64,000 bases of DNA from Pseudomonadaceae bacterium (GCA_030602315.1 JAUVZY010000002.1:62001-126000), one strand, 5' to 3'. Positions 9,393-20,860 are shown, numbered from the stretch's first letter. Made by a program: numbers and translations. Notes: generated by a model from the sequence alone, not told the origin.

Positions 9393-9829
9393 CAGTCTGT
9401 TCCCCAGCCGGGCGCGAAGGTGAACCGATCGGTGAGCGTCAACCGCAACTTGGCGACGATCCGCTGGATTTCCTCGGGGCGATAGGCCCGTGCGGGCAGC
9501 TTGCCCCACACCGGCGCCGGCCATGCCGGATCGGTCTTGTGCCGCACGATCACGTGCACGTGCAGCTGGCTGACCACATTGCCAAGGGTCGCCACGTTCA
9601 TCTTGTCGGCGGCGAACAGGTCCTTGAGGCGCTCGGCCAGTGACGTCGCCTCCTGCCAGAGCTGGCGCTGATCGTCCTCGCTCAACTGAAACAGCTCACT
9701 GACCTCTTCCCGACGCGGCACCAGGATGAACCATGGGTAATTGGCGTCGTTCATCAGCAGCAGGCGGCACAGCGGAAAATCACCCACCACCAGCGTGTCC
9801 TGCACCAGGCGGGAATCAAGCTCGAACAT
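9392..9829 (-). CDS. HIT family protein (nucleotide hydrolase or transferase fold)
   Basis: The 145-residue protein starts MFELDSRLVQDTLVVGD and contains LGNVVSQLHVHVIVRHKTD, the histidine-triad region. The first two histidines are present but isoleucine replaces the third. The same QLHVHVI arrangement is, as far as I recall, common in this proteobacterial HIT subgroup. HIT enzymes cleave nucleoside phosphoramidates, dinucleoside polyphosphates or similar esters; the substrate here is unknown. The ATG is chosen because CAGGAGCC lies just upstream. It is co-transcribed with slyX and divergent from the porin gene. Confidence 0.87.
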   Translation of the reverse strand: MFELDSRLVQDTLVVGDFPLCRLLLMNDANYPWFILVPRREEVSELFQLSEDDQRQLWQEATSLAERLKDLFAADKMNVATLGNVVSQLHVHVIVRHKTDPAWPAPVWGKLPARAYRPEEIQRIVAKLRLTLTDRFTFAPGWGTD

Positions 9830-10016
9830 GAAGGCTCCTGAGCATTCTGCAAAACGGGAGCACAGCATACTGCAGCACCCCTGCCCCTCATATCGACAGC
9901 CACGCCGCGCTAGACAGCCTGGGCGCCAAAGAGCATCTTTTTTAGCTTGGCAAGCGTTGTCAGCTGTCCTTGCCCTCGGAAGAGAAGTCAAAAAAGCAAA
10001 AACCAAGGAGCGTCAC

Positions 10017-11284
10017 ATGCACATGTTCAAGTCAGGGACCCTGGCGTTGGCGATCGCGGCGGCAAGCGCCTCGGCCTTCGGCAGCAGCCAGTCGGAGTCG
10101 GCGGGCTTTATCGAAGACGCCAGTCTCGAACTGCTCAATCGCAACTATTACCTGAACGCCGACCTGCGTGGTAACGACGCGGACGAGCAAAGCTACGCCG
10201 AAGAGTGGGCACACGGGGTAATCGGCGTGTTTCAGTCCGGCTTCACCCAGGGCACCGTCGGCTTTGGTATCGACGCCATCGGCCTGCTGGGCCTGAAGCT
10301 CGACACCGGCGGCGGCCGTGCCGGTGCTGGCCTGCTCGAGCTGGACAACGACGGCAAGGCGCGTGATGAGTTCTCCCAGTTCGGCGCCGCCATCAAGGCA
10401 CGCATATCCAACACCGAATTGAAAGTCGGCAGCCAGTTCGTGGAGATGCCGGTGTTTACCACCGGCGGCGACCTGCTGCCGGAAATCGCCGAAGGTGCGA
10501 TGCTGACCAGTACCGAACTCGACGGCCTGGTGCTCTCCGCCGGCCGCCTAACCGCCTTGAGCGGCGCCGATCAGAGCGACCGCGACAGTGTCGGCCTGCG
10601 CTCGGCCACACTTTTTGGCGGCGCCTACGATGTCAGCGAGCAGCTCTCCGCCTCGCTCTATCACTCCGACATCAAGGACGCCTTCGATAAGTACTACGCC
10701 GGGCTGACCTTCGTGCAGCCCCTCGATGAGGGCCCAGCCTGGGCGTCGACTTCAACCTGTACCGCACCAAATACGAACGCGAGTACACCGGCAGCGATCG
10801 CCGCGAACAGAACACCATCTGGAGCCTGGCGACCGCTTACACGGCTGGCGCGCACACCTTCACCCTCGCCTACCAGCACTCCAGCGGCGGGTATTTCGAC
10901 GAAGACGGTGCACCGATCGGCTACGACTACGGCCTGGACGGCGACAGCACCGTGTGGCTCGCCAACTCCTCGCAGTACAGCGACTTCATCTACAAGGATG
11001 AACGCTCCTGGCTGCTCGGCTATGACCTGGACATGGAAGCCTTCGGCGTTCCGGGCCTGAGCTTCTCGACCCGCTATGTCCGCGGCCGCAACATCGACCT
11101 GGGCGACGAAGGCCGGGCCAAAGAGCGCGAGCTCGACATCGCCGCGCAGTACGTCATCCAGCAAGGCCCGGCGAAGGACCTGTCGTTCACCGTCGAGCAA
11201 GCGTTCTACCGTGCCGACCGCGCACTCGACCATGATGTCAATGAGCTGCGGCTGATCATCGAGTACCCGCTCGAGGTGCTCTGA
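10017..11284 (+). pseudogene. OprD-family porin gene with internal frameshift
   Basis: OprD porins are 18-stranded outer-membrane channels for amino acids, peptides or aromatic acids. A signal peptide (MHMFKSGTLALAIAAASASAFG) and the family start SAGFIEDASLELLNRNYY open the frame, which stays convincing to about codon 239. Near 10733 the homologous sequence moves to another frame, continuing as LGVDFNLYRTKYEREYTGSD and ending at 11284 in the typical terminal strand ELRLIIEYPLEVL. One missing base in GAGGGCCCAGCC explains the shift. Joined, the product would be about 422 residues, normal for the family. Unjoined, it stops at 11060 after about 109 unrelated residues. A sequencing error or a real phase-variable or null allele are both possible. 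Confidence 0.85.
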
Positions 11285-11304
11285 CACCCTTGCCACCTGC
11301 ACCC

Positions 11305-11340
11305 AGCAAGAGCCCGGCCAGCGCGCCGGGCTCTTGCTTT
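11305..11340 (+). terminator. Rho-independent terminator of the porin gene
   Basis: A perfect 13-bp stem (AGCAAGAGCCCGG / CCGGGCTCTTGCT) with an 8-base loop starts 20 nt past the second-frame stop at 11284. Its position supports 11284 as the ancestral gene end. Confidence 0.85.
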
Positions 11341-11390
11341 CAGGCGCCGAATCGGCTGAGTGACGCCTGTACGGCTTTAAGCCCCATCCG

Positions 11391-11396
11391 TACAAT
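11391..11396 (+). promoter_or_regulatory. Possible -10 element of proS
   Basis: TACAAT lies 42 nt before the proS ATG in the gap after the porin terminator. No good -35 match is seen at 16-18 bp, so this is tentative. Confidence 0.35.
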
Positions 11397-11437
11397 GCGG
11401 GGCATTTCACGTCCTGCGAAACCGGATTTCCCTGCCC

Positions 11438-13153
11438 ATGCGCACCAGCCAATACCTGCTCTCGACCCTCAAGGAAACACCCTCGGATGCCGTGGTGATC
11501 AGCCACCAGCTGCTGCTGCGCGCCGGCATGATCCGCAAACTCGCCTCGGGCCTTTACACCTGGCTGCCGATCGGCCTGCGCTCGCTGCGCAAAGCCGAAG
11601 CCATCGTCCGCGAGGAGATGAACAAGGCCGGCGCCCTCGAGGTATTGATGCCGGCCATTCAGCCGGCCGAACTGTGGCAGGAGTCAGGCCGCTGGGAGCA
11701 GTACGGCCCTGAACTGCTGCGCCTGAAGGACCGCCATGACCGCGATTTCTGCGTTGGTCCGACCCACGAGGAAGTGATCACCGAGCTCGCGCGCAACGAG
11801 CTCAACAGCTACAAGCAGCTGCCGATCAACTTCTACCAGATCCAGACCAAGTTCCGTGACGAGATCCGCCCGCGCTTCGGCCTGATGCGCGGCCGCGAAT
11901 TCATCATGAAGGACGCCTACTCGTTCCACCTGGACCAGGCGTCCCTGCAGGAAACCTACGACCGCATGCACCAGGCGTACTGCAACATCTTCACCCGCCT
12001 GGGCCTGAACTTCCGCCCGGTGCAGGCCGATACCGGCTCCATCGGCGGCACCGGCTCGCACGAATTCCATGTGCTGGCCGATTCCGGCGAAGACGACATC
12101 GCCTTCAGCGACAGCTCCGATTACGCCGCCAACATCGAGAAGGCCGAAGCCATCCCGCGCGAAACGGAGCGTGGCGCGGCGACCGAAGCGCTGCGCCTGG
12201 TCGACACCCCCAACGCCCGGACCATCGCCGAGCTGGTCGAACAGTTCGGCGTGGCCATCGAGAAAACCGTCAAGACCCTGATCGTGCGCGGCGTCGAGGA
12301 CGGCCAGTTGATCGCCCTGATCGTGCGCGGCGATCACGAGCTCAACGAAATCAAGGCGGCCGCGCTGCCTGAGGTTGCCAGCCCTCTGCAATTTGCCGGC
12401 GAAGCCGAGATCCGCGAGGCTGTCGGCGCCGGCACCGGCTCGCTTGGCCCGCTGAACCTGTCGATCCCCTGCATCATCGACCGCTCGGTGGCGCTGATGG
12501 CCGACTTCGCCGCCGGCGCCAACGTCGATGGCAAGCATTACTTCGGCCTGAACTGGGAGCGCGACCTGGCGTTGCCGCAAGTCGCGGATCTGCGCAACGT
12601 GGTTGCCGGTGACCCGAGCCCGGACGGCCAGGGTACCCTGGTAATCAAGCGCGGCATCGAGGTGGGCCACATCTTCCAGCTCGGCACCAAGTACAGCCAG
12701 GCCATGAACTGCAAGGTGCTCGGCGAAGACGGCAAGCCGGTGATCCTGACCATGGGCTGCTACGGCATCGGCGTCTCGCGCGTGGTGGCCGCCGCCATCG
12801 AGCAAAACTACGACGAACGCGGGATTCTCTGGCCGGACGCTCTGGCGCCGTTCCAGATTGCCCTGGTGCCGATGAAGTACGAAAACGACGCCGTGCGCGA
12901 AGCCACCGACAAGCTGTATGCCGAGCTCACCGCTGCCGGCTACGAGGTGCTGCTGGACGACCGCGACAAGAAGACCAGCCCGGGCGTGAAGTTCGCCGAC
13001 ATGGAACTGCTCGGCATCCCGCATCGCCTGGTGGTCGGCGAGCGCGGCCTGAAGGAAGGGACTCTGGAATACAAGCATCGCCGTGCGGAGCAGGCCGAAG
13101 CCGTGCCCGCCGACGACATTCTGTCCTTCCTGCATGCGAGAGTCGCCCGGTAA
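11438..13153 (+). CDS. proS: Prolyl-tRNA synthetase (bacterial type, with editing domain)
   Basis: A class II synthetase of 571 residues. It starts [18 protein letters not shown]. Class II motif 2 is seen at [21 protein letters not shown] long inserted domain (about 225-400) corresponds to the INS editing domain that clears Ala-tRNA-Pro. Motif 3 lies near [19 protein letters not shown], and a C-terminal anticodon-binding domain follows. It is preceded by a terminator and followed three bases later by a lipoprotein gene that may share its transcript. Confidence 0.97.
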   Translation: MRTSQYLLSTLKETPSDAVVISHQLLLRAGMIRKLASGLYTWLPIGLRSLRKAEAIVREEMNKAGALEVLMPAIQPAELWQESGRWEQYGPELLRLKDRHDRDFCVGPTHEEVITELARNELNSYKQLPINFYQIQTKFRDEIRPRFGLMRGREFIMKDAYSFHLDQASLQETYDRMHQAYCNIFTRLGLNFRPVQADTGSIGGTGSHEFHVLADSGEDDIAFSDSSDYAANIEKAEAIPRETERGAATEALRLVDTPNARTIAELVEQFGVAIEKTVKTLIVRGVEDGQLIALIVRGDHELNEIKAAALPEVASPLQFAGEAEIREAVGAGTGSLGPLNLSIPCIIDRSVALMADFAAGANVDGKHYFGLNWERDLALPQVADLRNVVAGDPSPDGQGTLVIKRGIEVGHIFQLGTKYSQAMNCKVLGEDGKPVILTMGCYGIGVSRVVAAAIEQNYDERGILWPDALAPFQIALVPMKYENDAVREATDKLYAELTAAGYEVLLDDRDKKTSPGVKFADMELLGIPHRLVVGERGLKEGTLEYKHRRAEQAEAVPADDILSFLHARVAR

Positions 13154-13156
13154 GCC

Positions 13157-14107
13157 ATGTTTGAGCGTCGCATCGTCTCATCCGGCGCGCTGTTGATCAG
13201 CGCGCTCTATCTGGCCGGTTGCGCCAACCAGCTGCCGCAACGCAGCGAGCACGAGGCGCGCACCGAGCGCAAGCTGCTTGAACACAGCCTGCATATCGAC
13301 GTGGGCGAGCCGCGAACGCTGCAGGAGGCGCAGCGGCGCATCCGCATCCGCAACCAGCAGACGTTCGAGGTCACCGACATCGAAGTCACCCGCCGTTACG
13401 ACCGCTATACGCCCTATCAACCGTGGCGCGAGCTGTACGAAGTGCCGCTTGGGGCCGTTGCGGTGGTTGCCGGCGTCGGCGCCAACGTGCTGAACGTGGT
13501 GGCGCTCGGGCGGATTCCGGAAGCCGCCACCCGCGGCTGGATCAACTACGGCTTCGCCGGGCTCAACCCCTTCATCAACGTCGAATCCAACGGGCGTTCC
13601 CAACAGAATCTCGCCAGCCTGCAGGAGCAGCCCAGCGCTCCACGCATCGAATACATCAGCCTGCCCTGGGCCGACAGCCCGGTGACCGTCAGCGCCGGCA
13701 ACGAGCGCTACGAGCTGACCACCGATCGCAGTGGCGTGCTGCGCCTCAACCTGCTCGATGGACCGCTCGCCGAGCAGGACCTGGCGCACGTCGACACCCT
13801 GACCTTCGAGGTGCTCGATCCCCAGGATGGCACCCGTGCCAGCGCCAGGCTGCAGATCAGCGCGGATCTGCGCCGGCGGGTCGCACAGGCGCATGATCTG
13901 ATCTTCGATGATCTGGAAGGCGACGACGTCGAGCGCTGGGTCGAGCGCGTGTCCCGCCTGGATCGCCTGGGCTTTGCCGACGAGGCGAGCGAACTGGAGC
14001 AGAGCCTGATCGAGCTGACTCGCAACGATCCGGAACTGCAGCAGGACTTTCTGCGTACCCTCGAACGCCGCACCGGGCGCAAACCCAGCGACCCCGGCGA
14101 AGACTGA
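13157..14107 (+). CDS. Predicted outer-membrane lipoprotein of unknown function
   Basis: A 316-residue protein with a lipoprotein signal ending LYLAGC (acylated C22). A hydrophobic stretch VPLGAVAVVAGVGANVLNVVALG lies near 95-117. No enzymatic motif was recognised, and the C-terminal part is rich in charged helical sequence. It begins three bases after proS and ends five bases before the lytic transglycosylase gene, so the three probably form one operon. A role in envelope maintenance is inferred only from the signal and the neighbour. Confidence 0.8.
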   Translation: MFERRIVSSGALLISALYLAGCANQLPQRSEHEARTERKLLEHSLHIDVGEPRTLQEAQRRIRIRNQQTFEVTDIEVTRRYDRYTPYQPWRELYEVPLGAVAVVAGVGANVLNVVALGRIPEAATRGWINYGFAGLNPFINVESNGRSQQNLASLQEQPSAPRIEYISLPWADSPVTVSAGNERYELTTDRSGVLRLNLLDGPLAEQDLAHVDTLTFEVLDPQDGTRASARLQISADLRRRVAQAHDLIFDDLEGDDVERWVERVSRLDRLGFADEASELEQSLIELTRNDPELQQDFLRTLERRTGRKPSDPGED

Positions 14108-14112
14108 GCACC

Positions 14113-14679
14113 ATGCTTCGCCTGCTCGCTGTGCTGCTTTCGCTGTGGCTGGCGGTGCCGGTGGCGGCCAGTCAGCGCCAGGCGCCGGAGCCGGAACTGC
14201 GCAGCCTGCTGCAGGAAGCCATCGCCGAGGCGGACAGCTTCGCCGACCGTTTCGATGCCGAGGTGTGGCTGGTGGACATGTCGGGCCGCCTCTCGCGCTA
14301 CTTGCGTGACCCGGAGGAGCGCCTGACCCTGCTGCGCCTGGTGCACCGCGAAGCCCGCCGGGCGGGCCTCAGCCCCGAGCTGGTGCTGGCGCTGATCCAT
14401 GCCGAAAGCCGCTTCGACCGCTTCGCCATTTCCAGCGTCGGCGCTCAGGGCATGATGCAGGTGATGCCGTTCTGGAAGGCCGAACTGGGGCGACCGCAGG
14501 ACAACCTCACCGACAACGCCACCAATCTGCGCTACGGCTGCACCATCCTGAGCTTCTACCTGAAGAAGGAAAACGGCGACATCACCCGCGCCCTGGCCCG
14601 CTATAACGGCAGCCTGGGCCAGTACCGCTATCCGGCCAAGGTGATCGGCTTCTGGCAGGACTACTGGTTCGTCCGCTGA
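14113..14679 (+). CDS. Soluble lytic transglycosylase-like protein (SLT domain)
   Basis: A 188-residue exported protein. A signal peptide (about 1-19, ending VAAS) precedes a C-terminal SLT/goose-lysozyme domain. The catalytic glutamate is E98 in ALIHAESRFDRFAISS, followed by the conserved GAQGMMQVMP and LRYGCTILSFYL segments. Such enzymes cleave the MurNAc-GlcNAc bond of peptidoglycan, forming 1,6-anhydro ends. It lacks the N-terminal superhelix of Slt70 and is nearer in size to small MltC/EmtA-like forms. Its last 19 nt overlap the convergent thioredoxin gene. Confidence 0.9.
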   Translation: MLRLLAVLLSLWLAVPVAASQRQAPEPELRSLLQEAIAEADSFADRFDAEVWLVDMSGRLSRYLRDPEERLTLLRLVHREARRAGLSPELVLALIHAESRFDRFAISSVGAQGMMQVMPFWKAELGRPQDNLTDNATNLRYGCTILSFYLKKENGDITRALARYNGSLGQYRYPAKVIGFWQDYWFVR

Positions 14680-15143
14680 AACGAGGCAGCGCCGAGTTCG
14701 TGCAAGGCGTCGGACAGGCTCTGCTCGCTCTGTTCGCCGGCCAGTTGTGCCCGCACCCGGCCCTGCGGGTCGACCAACACGCTCAGCGGCAACCCGGCGC
14801 TGCGACTTAGCGCCAGACGCGCGGCCGGATCAGTCGCCAGCACGGTGAATTCGATGCCCAGCGCCGTTGCCGCGCGACTGAGCGGCTCGCCCTGCAGGCC
14901 GTCGTAGTTCACGCCGAGCACCACCACATCCTGCCGCAGGTCCAGCCGATTCAGCTCAGGAATTTCCTTGCGGCACGGGCCGCACCATTCAGCCCAGTAA
15001 TTGATCACCAGCCAACGCCCCTGCAACTGCGCCGCACTGACGGCGTGCCCGTGCTGGTCAAGCCCCCAATCGGCGCCGCCGCAGCCCGCCAATAACAGCA
15101 CCAGCAGCGCACCCAAGCCTCTCATGCGCGTTGCTGCGCTCAT
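14661..15143 (-). CDS. TlpA-like thioredoxin-fold lipoprotein
   Basis: A 160-residue protein with a lipobox ending LLAGC (C21) and a thioredoxin fold with the CGPC active site (C54-C57) in [17 protein letters not shown]. TlpA/ResA-type proteins reduce periplasmic disulfides, often for cytochrome c maturation or copper handling. The ATG overlaps the yihY-like stop (ATGA), so translation is coupled to that gene. A longer in-frame start exists but lies inside yihY. The target protein is unknown. Confidence 0.88.
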   Translation of the reverse strand: MSAATRMRGLGALLVLLLAGCGGADWGLDQHGHAVSAAQLQGRWLVINYWAEWCGPCRKEIPELNRLDLRQDVVVLGVNYDGLQGEPLSRAATALGIEFTVLATDPAARLALSRSAGLPLSVLVDPQGRVRAQLAGEQSEQSLSDALHELGAASFQRTNQ

Positions 15144-16378
15144 GCATCGTGCTCCTGCGCCAGACCGTATGCGAACCACTCTGCCAGACTGGCGCCGAAT
15201 AGCTGATCGCGGGCGTCATGCCACGCCTGCAGGGCCGCGACGAATGCCGGGTACCAGGGCTCGCCGTCGAGCCTGGGCGGCAGCTCGTCCGGCACCGGCA
15301 GCGGCCACGGCTGGCGCGCCAGCAGTTCGGCCAGGCCGTAATGCGCCAGGTCGCGGCACAACACCCAGCCACCGCCATCGGTACGACTGGCCAGCCGTTC
15401 GCGCTCGAAAAAGCCCATGACCTGGCTCCATTCTTCGTCCGGCAAGGCCCAGCCGGCCCGCTGCACGTCACGCAGGCGCACCTCGCGGCCTTGCTGCTGG
15501 TAGTCGTGCAGGATGCGCAACAGCACCAGCACCAGCAGAAGCCTCGGCAGGCGCCGGGTGCGCCAGGCGTGTGATGAGGACAATCCGCAGACCAGCTCGG
15601 CACCGAACAGCACGATGATCCACGACAGGTAGATCCAAAGCAGGAACAGCGGCACGGCGGCGAACGCCCCGTAGATCAGCTCATAGTTGGGAAAGAACAT
15701 CACGTACAGGCCAAAGCCACGTCGCGCCAGCTCCAGCAACACCGCCGTGAAGGTACCGCCGACCAGAGCGTGACGCAGTGGCACGCGCGTATTGGGCACC
15801 GCTGCGTAGATCAGGGTGAAAGCGGCAATACTCAGCACCAGCGGCGTCAGACGCAGTACCACCCCTGCACCAAGCAGCGCCTCTGGCCCGGAAAACAGCA
15901 CCAGAGAGGTCACGTAGGTGGTGGTGGCAAAGGCCGCGCCAAGCAGCAGTGGCCCGAGGCTGAGCACGGCCCAGTAGAGCAGGAAGCTGGAGATCCCGCG
16001 CCGGGGCTGACGCACCCGCCAGATGGTGTTGAAGGCTTTCTCGATGGTCAGCAGCATCATCAGCGCCGTGACCATCAGCACGCCGACGCCGACCCAGGTC
16101 AGCTGCCGGGCCTGGTTGGAAAAGGCATGCAGGTAACCCTGCACCACCGCGCCGGTGGAGGGTACGAAGTTGGAAAACACGTAATTCTGGATCTGCTCGC
16201 CGACCCCCTGGAACGCCGGGATCACCGAAAGCATGGAGAAGGTCACGGTCATCACCGGAACCACCGCGAACAACGTCGTGTAGGTCAGCGCCGCCGCGCT
16301 ATGCGGCGCGTTGTCGGCCATGAAGCGCTTGATCAGAAAGCGGACGAAGGATAGCAATCTGTCGAGTTGAAACGGCAT
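15140..16378 (-). CDS. YihY/virulence factor BrkB family inner-membrane protein
   Basis: A 412-residue protein with about six membrane helices in the first 280 residues, including the family motifs [17 protein letters not shown] and [10 protein letters not shown] cytoplasmic C-terminal extension of about 130 residues is typical of the longer pseudomonad forms. The family was once misnamed ribonuclease BN; function is unproven, with roles in serum resistance or transport suggested. The ATG at 16378 is preceded by GGGAGAGGG, favouring it over the start seven codons upstream. Confidence 0.9.
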   Translation of the reverse strand: MPFQLDRLLSFVRFLIKRFMADNAPHSAAALTYTTLFAVVPVMTVTFSMLSVIPAFQGVGEQIQNYVFSNFVPSTGAVVQGYLHAFSNQARQLTWVGVGVLMVTALMMLLTIEKAFNTIWRVRQPRRGISSFLLYWAVLSLGPLLLGAAFATTTYVTSLVLFSGPEALLGAGVVLRLTPLVLSIAAFTLIYAAVPNTRVPLRHALVGGTFTAVLLELARRGFGLYVMFFPNYELIYGAFAAVPLFLLWIYLSWIIVLFGAELVCGLSSSHAWRTRRLPRLLLVLVLLRILHDYQQQGREVRLRDVQRAGWALPDEEWSQVMGFFERERLASRTDGGGWVLCRDLAHYGLAELLARQPWPLPVPDELPPRLDGEPWYPAFVAALQAWHDARDQLFGASLAEWFAYGLAQEHDA

Positions 16379-16478
16379 TCCCTCTCCCGTTGGCGGCAAC
16401 CAGGCGACATGCCCGCCCTACAGGGTAGCGGACAGAGAAGGTTAGAATAGCCAGCTCTGCCCCGAGGATGCGAATCGA

Positions 16479-17843
<1,365 letters not shown>

Positions 17844-17847
17844 CGCG

Positions 17848-18552
17848 CTACCAGCCCAGGGTTTCCTTGAGGAAGGGAATGGTCAGCCGGCGCTGCGCCT
17901 GCAGCGAGGCCTGATCGAGGCGATCAAGCAGCTCGAACAGCGCACTCATGCTGCGCTCGCCACGGCTCAGGATGAACCGGCCGACATCGTCCGGCAGGTT
18001 CAGCCCGCGCCGCGAGGCGCGCAGCTGCAGCGCACGCAGCTTGTCCTCGTCGGACAAGGGCTGCAGCTGGAACACCAGCGCCAGACTCAGCCGCGACTGC
18101 AAATCCGGCAGCAGCACGCCCAGCTCGCGCGGAGGGCTGTCGGCCGCCAGCAACAGACGGCGCCCGGCATCGCGCAGGCGGTTGAACAGGTGAAACAGCG
18201 CCTGCTCCCAGGCCGCATCGCCGGCTACCGCCTCAAGGTCATCCAGGCAGACCAGCTCGCTCTGCTCGAGGTTGTCGAGAATCGCCGGACCATGGGCGGC
18301 GACCTCGGCCAGCGGCAGATAGACCGCCAGCTCGCCGCGCTCCTCCATGCGCAGACAGGCCGCCTGCAGCAGATGGCTGCGGCCCACGCCCTGGCGGCCC
18401 CACAGGTAGATCAGCTCGTCGGTCCAGCCGGCCTGGGGGGAACAGAGCCGCTCGGCATAACCGAGCGCCGCGGCGTTGGCGCCAGGATAGTAATTGGCGA
18501 AGGTGGCGTCGTCGCGCAGACGCACGCCGAGCGGCAGCTGAATGGGCTTCAT
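17848..18552 (-). CDS. hda: DnaA regulatory inactivator Hda
   Basis: Hda is a DnaA-like AAA+ protein that, with the DNA-loaded sliding clamp, triggers ATP hydrolysis on DnaA and prevents re-initiation. The 234-residue protein begins MKPIQLPLGVRLRDDATFANYY; this N-terminus carries the clamp-binding motif QLPLG. The nucleotide loop is GRQGVGRSHL, with arginine replacing the usual lysine as in other Hda proteins. Its start overlaps the stop of the upstream transporter gene by four bases. Confidence 0.93.
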   Translation of the reverse strand: MKPIQLPLGVRLRDDATFANYYPGANAAALGYAERLCSPQAGWTDELIYLWGRQGVGRSHLLQAACLRMEERGELAVYLPLAEVAAHGPAILDNLEQSELVCLDDLEAVAGDAAWEQALFHLFNRLRDAGRRLLLAADSPPRELGVLLPDLQSRLSLALVFQLQPLSDEDKLRALQLRASRRGLNLPDDVGRFILSRGERSMSALFELLDRLDQASLQAQRRLTIPFLKETLGW

Positions 18553-19643
18553 GTTCGACCGGAGGACTCACCCGTCGCCGTGGCGGCGGGCTCTGCGTAA
18601 AGGTCGGAGAGTTTATAGAGTTCGTGCGCATGGCGCAGCACAACCATGATCACCGCCGCCACGGGCAGCGCCAGCAGTACGCCGACGAAGCCGAACAGCT
18701 GCCCCCCGGCCAGTACGGCGAAGATCACCGCCACCGGATGCAGACCGATGCGATCGCCTACCAACAGCGGCGTAAGCAGCATGCCCTCGAGCAACTGGCC
18801 GATGGTGAACACTACGAGCACGCCTACCAGCGGATAGAGCTCCAGCCCCGACTGGAACAGGGTGGCGATCAGCGCCGCGCCAATGCCGACAACGAACCCC
18901 ATGTACGGCACGATGCTGGCGAGCCCGGCGAGCACTCCGATCAAAAGCCCCAACTCCAGACCAATGAGCATCAGTCCACCGGCATACACCACCGCCAGCG
19001 CCAGCATCACCAGCAACTGGCCACGAATGAAGGCGCCGAGCACTTCATGGCACTCGCCGACCAGCGTCACCACATAGCTCTCGCGCCGGCGCGGCAGGAG
19101 TGCGCGCAGCCGCGCGATGATCAGGTCCCAGTCGCGCATCAGGTAGAACGCCACCACCGGTACCAGCAGCAGGTTGCCCAGCCAGGCCATCAGCGCCAGC
19201 CCTGAAGTCGTCGCCCGACTGAGCACGATGCCGACGACATCGGTCGTGCTGCCCAGATGCTGAGTGACCGCCAGCTTGAGTTGATCGAGCCGCCAGAAGC
19301 CCTCGGCCAGCCCCAGCTGCGCCTGCAGCCAGGGCAACGCAGAGAGCTGCAGCCAATCGAGCATCTTCGGTGCCAGCAGGTAAAGCTGGGCCAACTGGCG
19401 ACCAAGCATCGGCAACAGGATCAGCAGCATGGCCAACAACAGCACACTGAACAGGGCGAACACCGTCACGACAGCCCAGGTGCGGGAAAACCGGTAGCGT
19501 TCGAGCCGATCGACCAAAGGATCGCCGAGATAGGCCAACAGCATGCCCACCAGAAACGGCGACAGGATCGGCGACAGCAGGTAGACCAACCAGCCGACGA
19601 GTAACAGCCCGGCCAGCCATAACCAGCGCCCGGAAGTGGACAT
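18549..19643 (-). CDS. AI-2E (PerM) family transporter
   Basis: A 364-residue membrane protein with about eight helices and the family's long amphipathic middle segment. Motifs LLSPILSPFLVGMLLAYLGD and ASIVPYMGFVVGIGAALIA place it in PerM/YdiK/TqsA. Members have been linked to autoinducer-2 export and to Na+/H+ antiport; substrate is unassigned here. The ATG at 19643 is preceded by AGGAG at eight-base spacing; a TTG two codons upstream is less likely. It is followed directly by hda, a frequent pairing in pseudomonads. Confidence 0.88.
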   Translation of the reverse strand: MSTSGRWLWLAGLLLVGWLVYLLSPILSPFLVGMLLAYLGDPLVDRLERYRFSRTWAVVTVFALFSVLLLAMLLILLPMLGRQLAQLYLLAPKMLDWLQLSALPWLQAQLGLAEGFWRLDQLKLAVTQHLGSTTDVVGIVLSRATTSGLALMAWLGNLLLVPVVAFYLMRDWDLIIARLRALLPRRRESYVVTLVGECHEVLGAFIRGQLLVMLALAVVYAGGLMLIGLELGLLIGVLAGLASIVPYMGFVVGIGAALIATLFQSGLELYPLVGVLVVFTIGQLLEGMLLTPLLVGDRIGLHPVAVIFAVLAGGQLFGFVGVLLALPVAAVIMVVLRHAHELYKLSDLYAEPAATATGESSGRT

Positions 19644-19693
19644 GGGCAAGACTCCTTTCTTGATGCGCGACGGCCGCGGCCGCCACGGTGCGG

Positions 19694-20752
19694 TTACCAG
19701 CGATAGCGCAAGCGCAAGCCCGGCTCGTCAGGCGTTTCAGCCTGTTCGGCAGGCGCGGCAGGCGGTGCGGCAGCGTCGATCGGAGAGGGCTCGGTGCCAG
19801 TCGCGGCGTCCTCGGCCGGCACTTCGGTCAGTGCGCTCAGGCCCAGCTGAGCACGAACCTGGGCCGGATCGGCCTTCAGCCGGTAGACCAGCCGAGTTCC
19901 CTCCAGGCCGACCAGCTGCGCCTGCAGCGACTGCATCAACCGCTCGGTTTCAGCGAAGCGCGATACATCGACGTTATCGATTTCCAGCACCAACGCCTCG
20001 GCGTTGCCCGGCCGACTGGCGAAGCGCGCCGCCAGCCACAACAGCGACTCGCGCAGCACTGCGTCCGCCAGCGCTTCGGGATTGTCGCCGACGACCTCTC
20101 CGCGCGTCTGCTGATCACCCAGCCGCAAACGCCAATCGGCCTGCCAGCGCCCCCCGCCCTCGCGCACGCGGACGGCGAGCAGCGCATCGGCGTTGTAGCG
20201 CGCCGAAGGCTCGGCCAGACGCGTCGGCTGAGCGAGGGTGTCGGCGGTGACCGCCAGTTGCTCGGCGAGGTCGGCCAGCGGCACCACCAGCGGCAGACCA
20301 CGATGCTGCGCCGCCTCGCGCAGAACCGCCGCGCCCGGCTGGTCATCGCCGATCAGCTGCGCACCGGCGGAGCCTTCGACCAGCCACCAGGCGAGAATTT
20401 CCGGGCGGTCGGCACCCCAGGTGGGAATCCCGGCTTCCTGCAAACGGCGCTGCACTGCCGCCGGTTCGAACTCGACCACCACCCGTTCACCTTGAAAGCC
20501 GAACTGCCGGACCACCTGCTGTGGATCCTTGCGCAGCGGCACGAGCGCTTGATTCTCCACCGCCTCAGGACGCCCGGTCAGACGCAGGATCAGCGTATCG
20601 AAGGCCCGGCGCAGGCCCTCTTCGCGCGCATCGGCCTGCTCGCTGGGCAACGGCTCGACCACACGGTAGAGCCCCTGCACCGGTGCTGCCTGAAGCGCAA
20701 GCGACGGACACAGGGCAAGGCACAGCAGTAAGGAACGGGTAATCAGGCGCAT
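19694..20752 (-). CDS. DUF2066 domain-containing exported protein
   Basis: A 352-residue protein with a signal peptide (MRLITRSLLLCLALCPSLALQA). It has the DUF2066 features VEPLPSEQADAREEGLRRAFDTLI and LRLTGRPEA near the N-terminus and PILAWW-like EILAWWLVE. The C-terminus is alanine/proline-rich and ends LRLRYRW. Function is unknown; the gene usually lies between purM and the PerM-hda pair in pseudomonads, as here. The ATG at 20752 is preferred over a start 11 codons upstream because it begins the signal peptide. Confidence 0.83.
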   Translation of the reverse strand: MRLITRSLLLCLALCPSLALQAAPVQGLYRVVEPLPSEQADAREEGLRRAFDTLILRLTGRPEAVENQALVPLRKDPQQVVRQFGFQGERVVVEFEPAAVQRRLQEAGIPTWGADRPEILAWWLVEGSAGAQLIGDDQPGAAVLREAAQHRGLPLVVPLADLAEQLAVTADTLAQPTRLAEPSARYNADALLAVRVREGGGRWQADWRLRLGDQQTRGEVVGDNPEALADAVLRESLLWLAARFASRPGNAEALVLEIDNVDVSRFAETERLMQSLQAQLVGLEGTRLVYRLKADPAQVRAQLGLSALTEVPAEDAATGTEPSPIDAAAPPAAPAEQAETPDEPGLRLRYRW

Positions 20753-20851
20753 GGGAGTCTCGCAGGCGGGCGAAGAGAACGGCATACCTTAAACACGCGC
20801 CCAAGGCACGGCAACCGCGGGCCAGGCGGGATGGCCGGTATTGGGCAAGCC

Positions 20852-20860
20852 TGATAAAAT
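20852..20860 (+). promoter_or_regulatory. Extended -10 promoter of purMN
   Basis: TG-A-TAAAAT forms an extended -10 element 86 nt before the purM ATG; the -35 region is poor, as extended -10 promoters allow. Transcription would start near 20867 and give an untranslated leader of about 80 nt. Confidence 0.45.

Noticed and set aside
11684-13135. Long open frame antisense to proS
   Set aside because: The plus-strand gene is fully explained; the antisense product is low-complexity.
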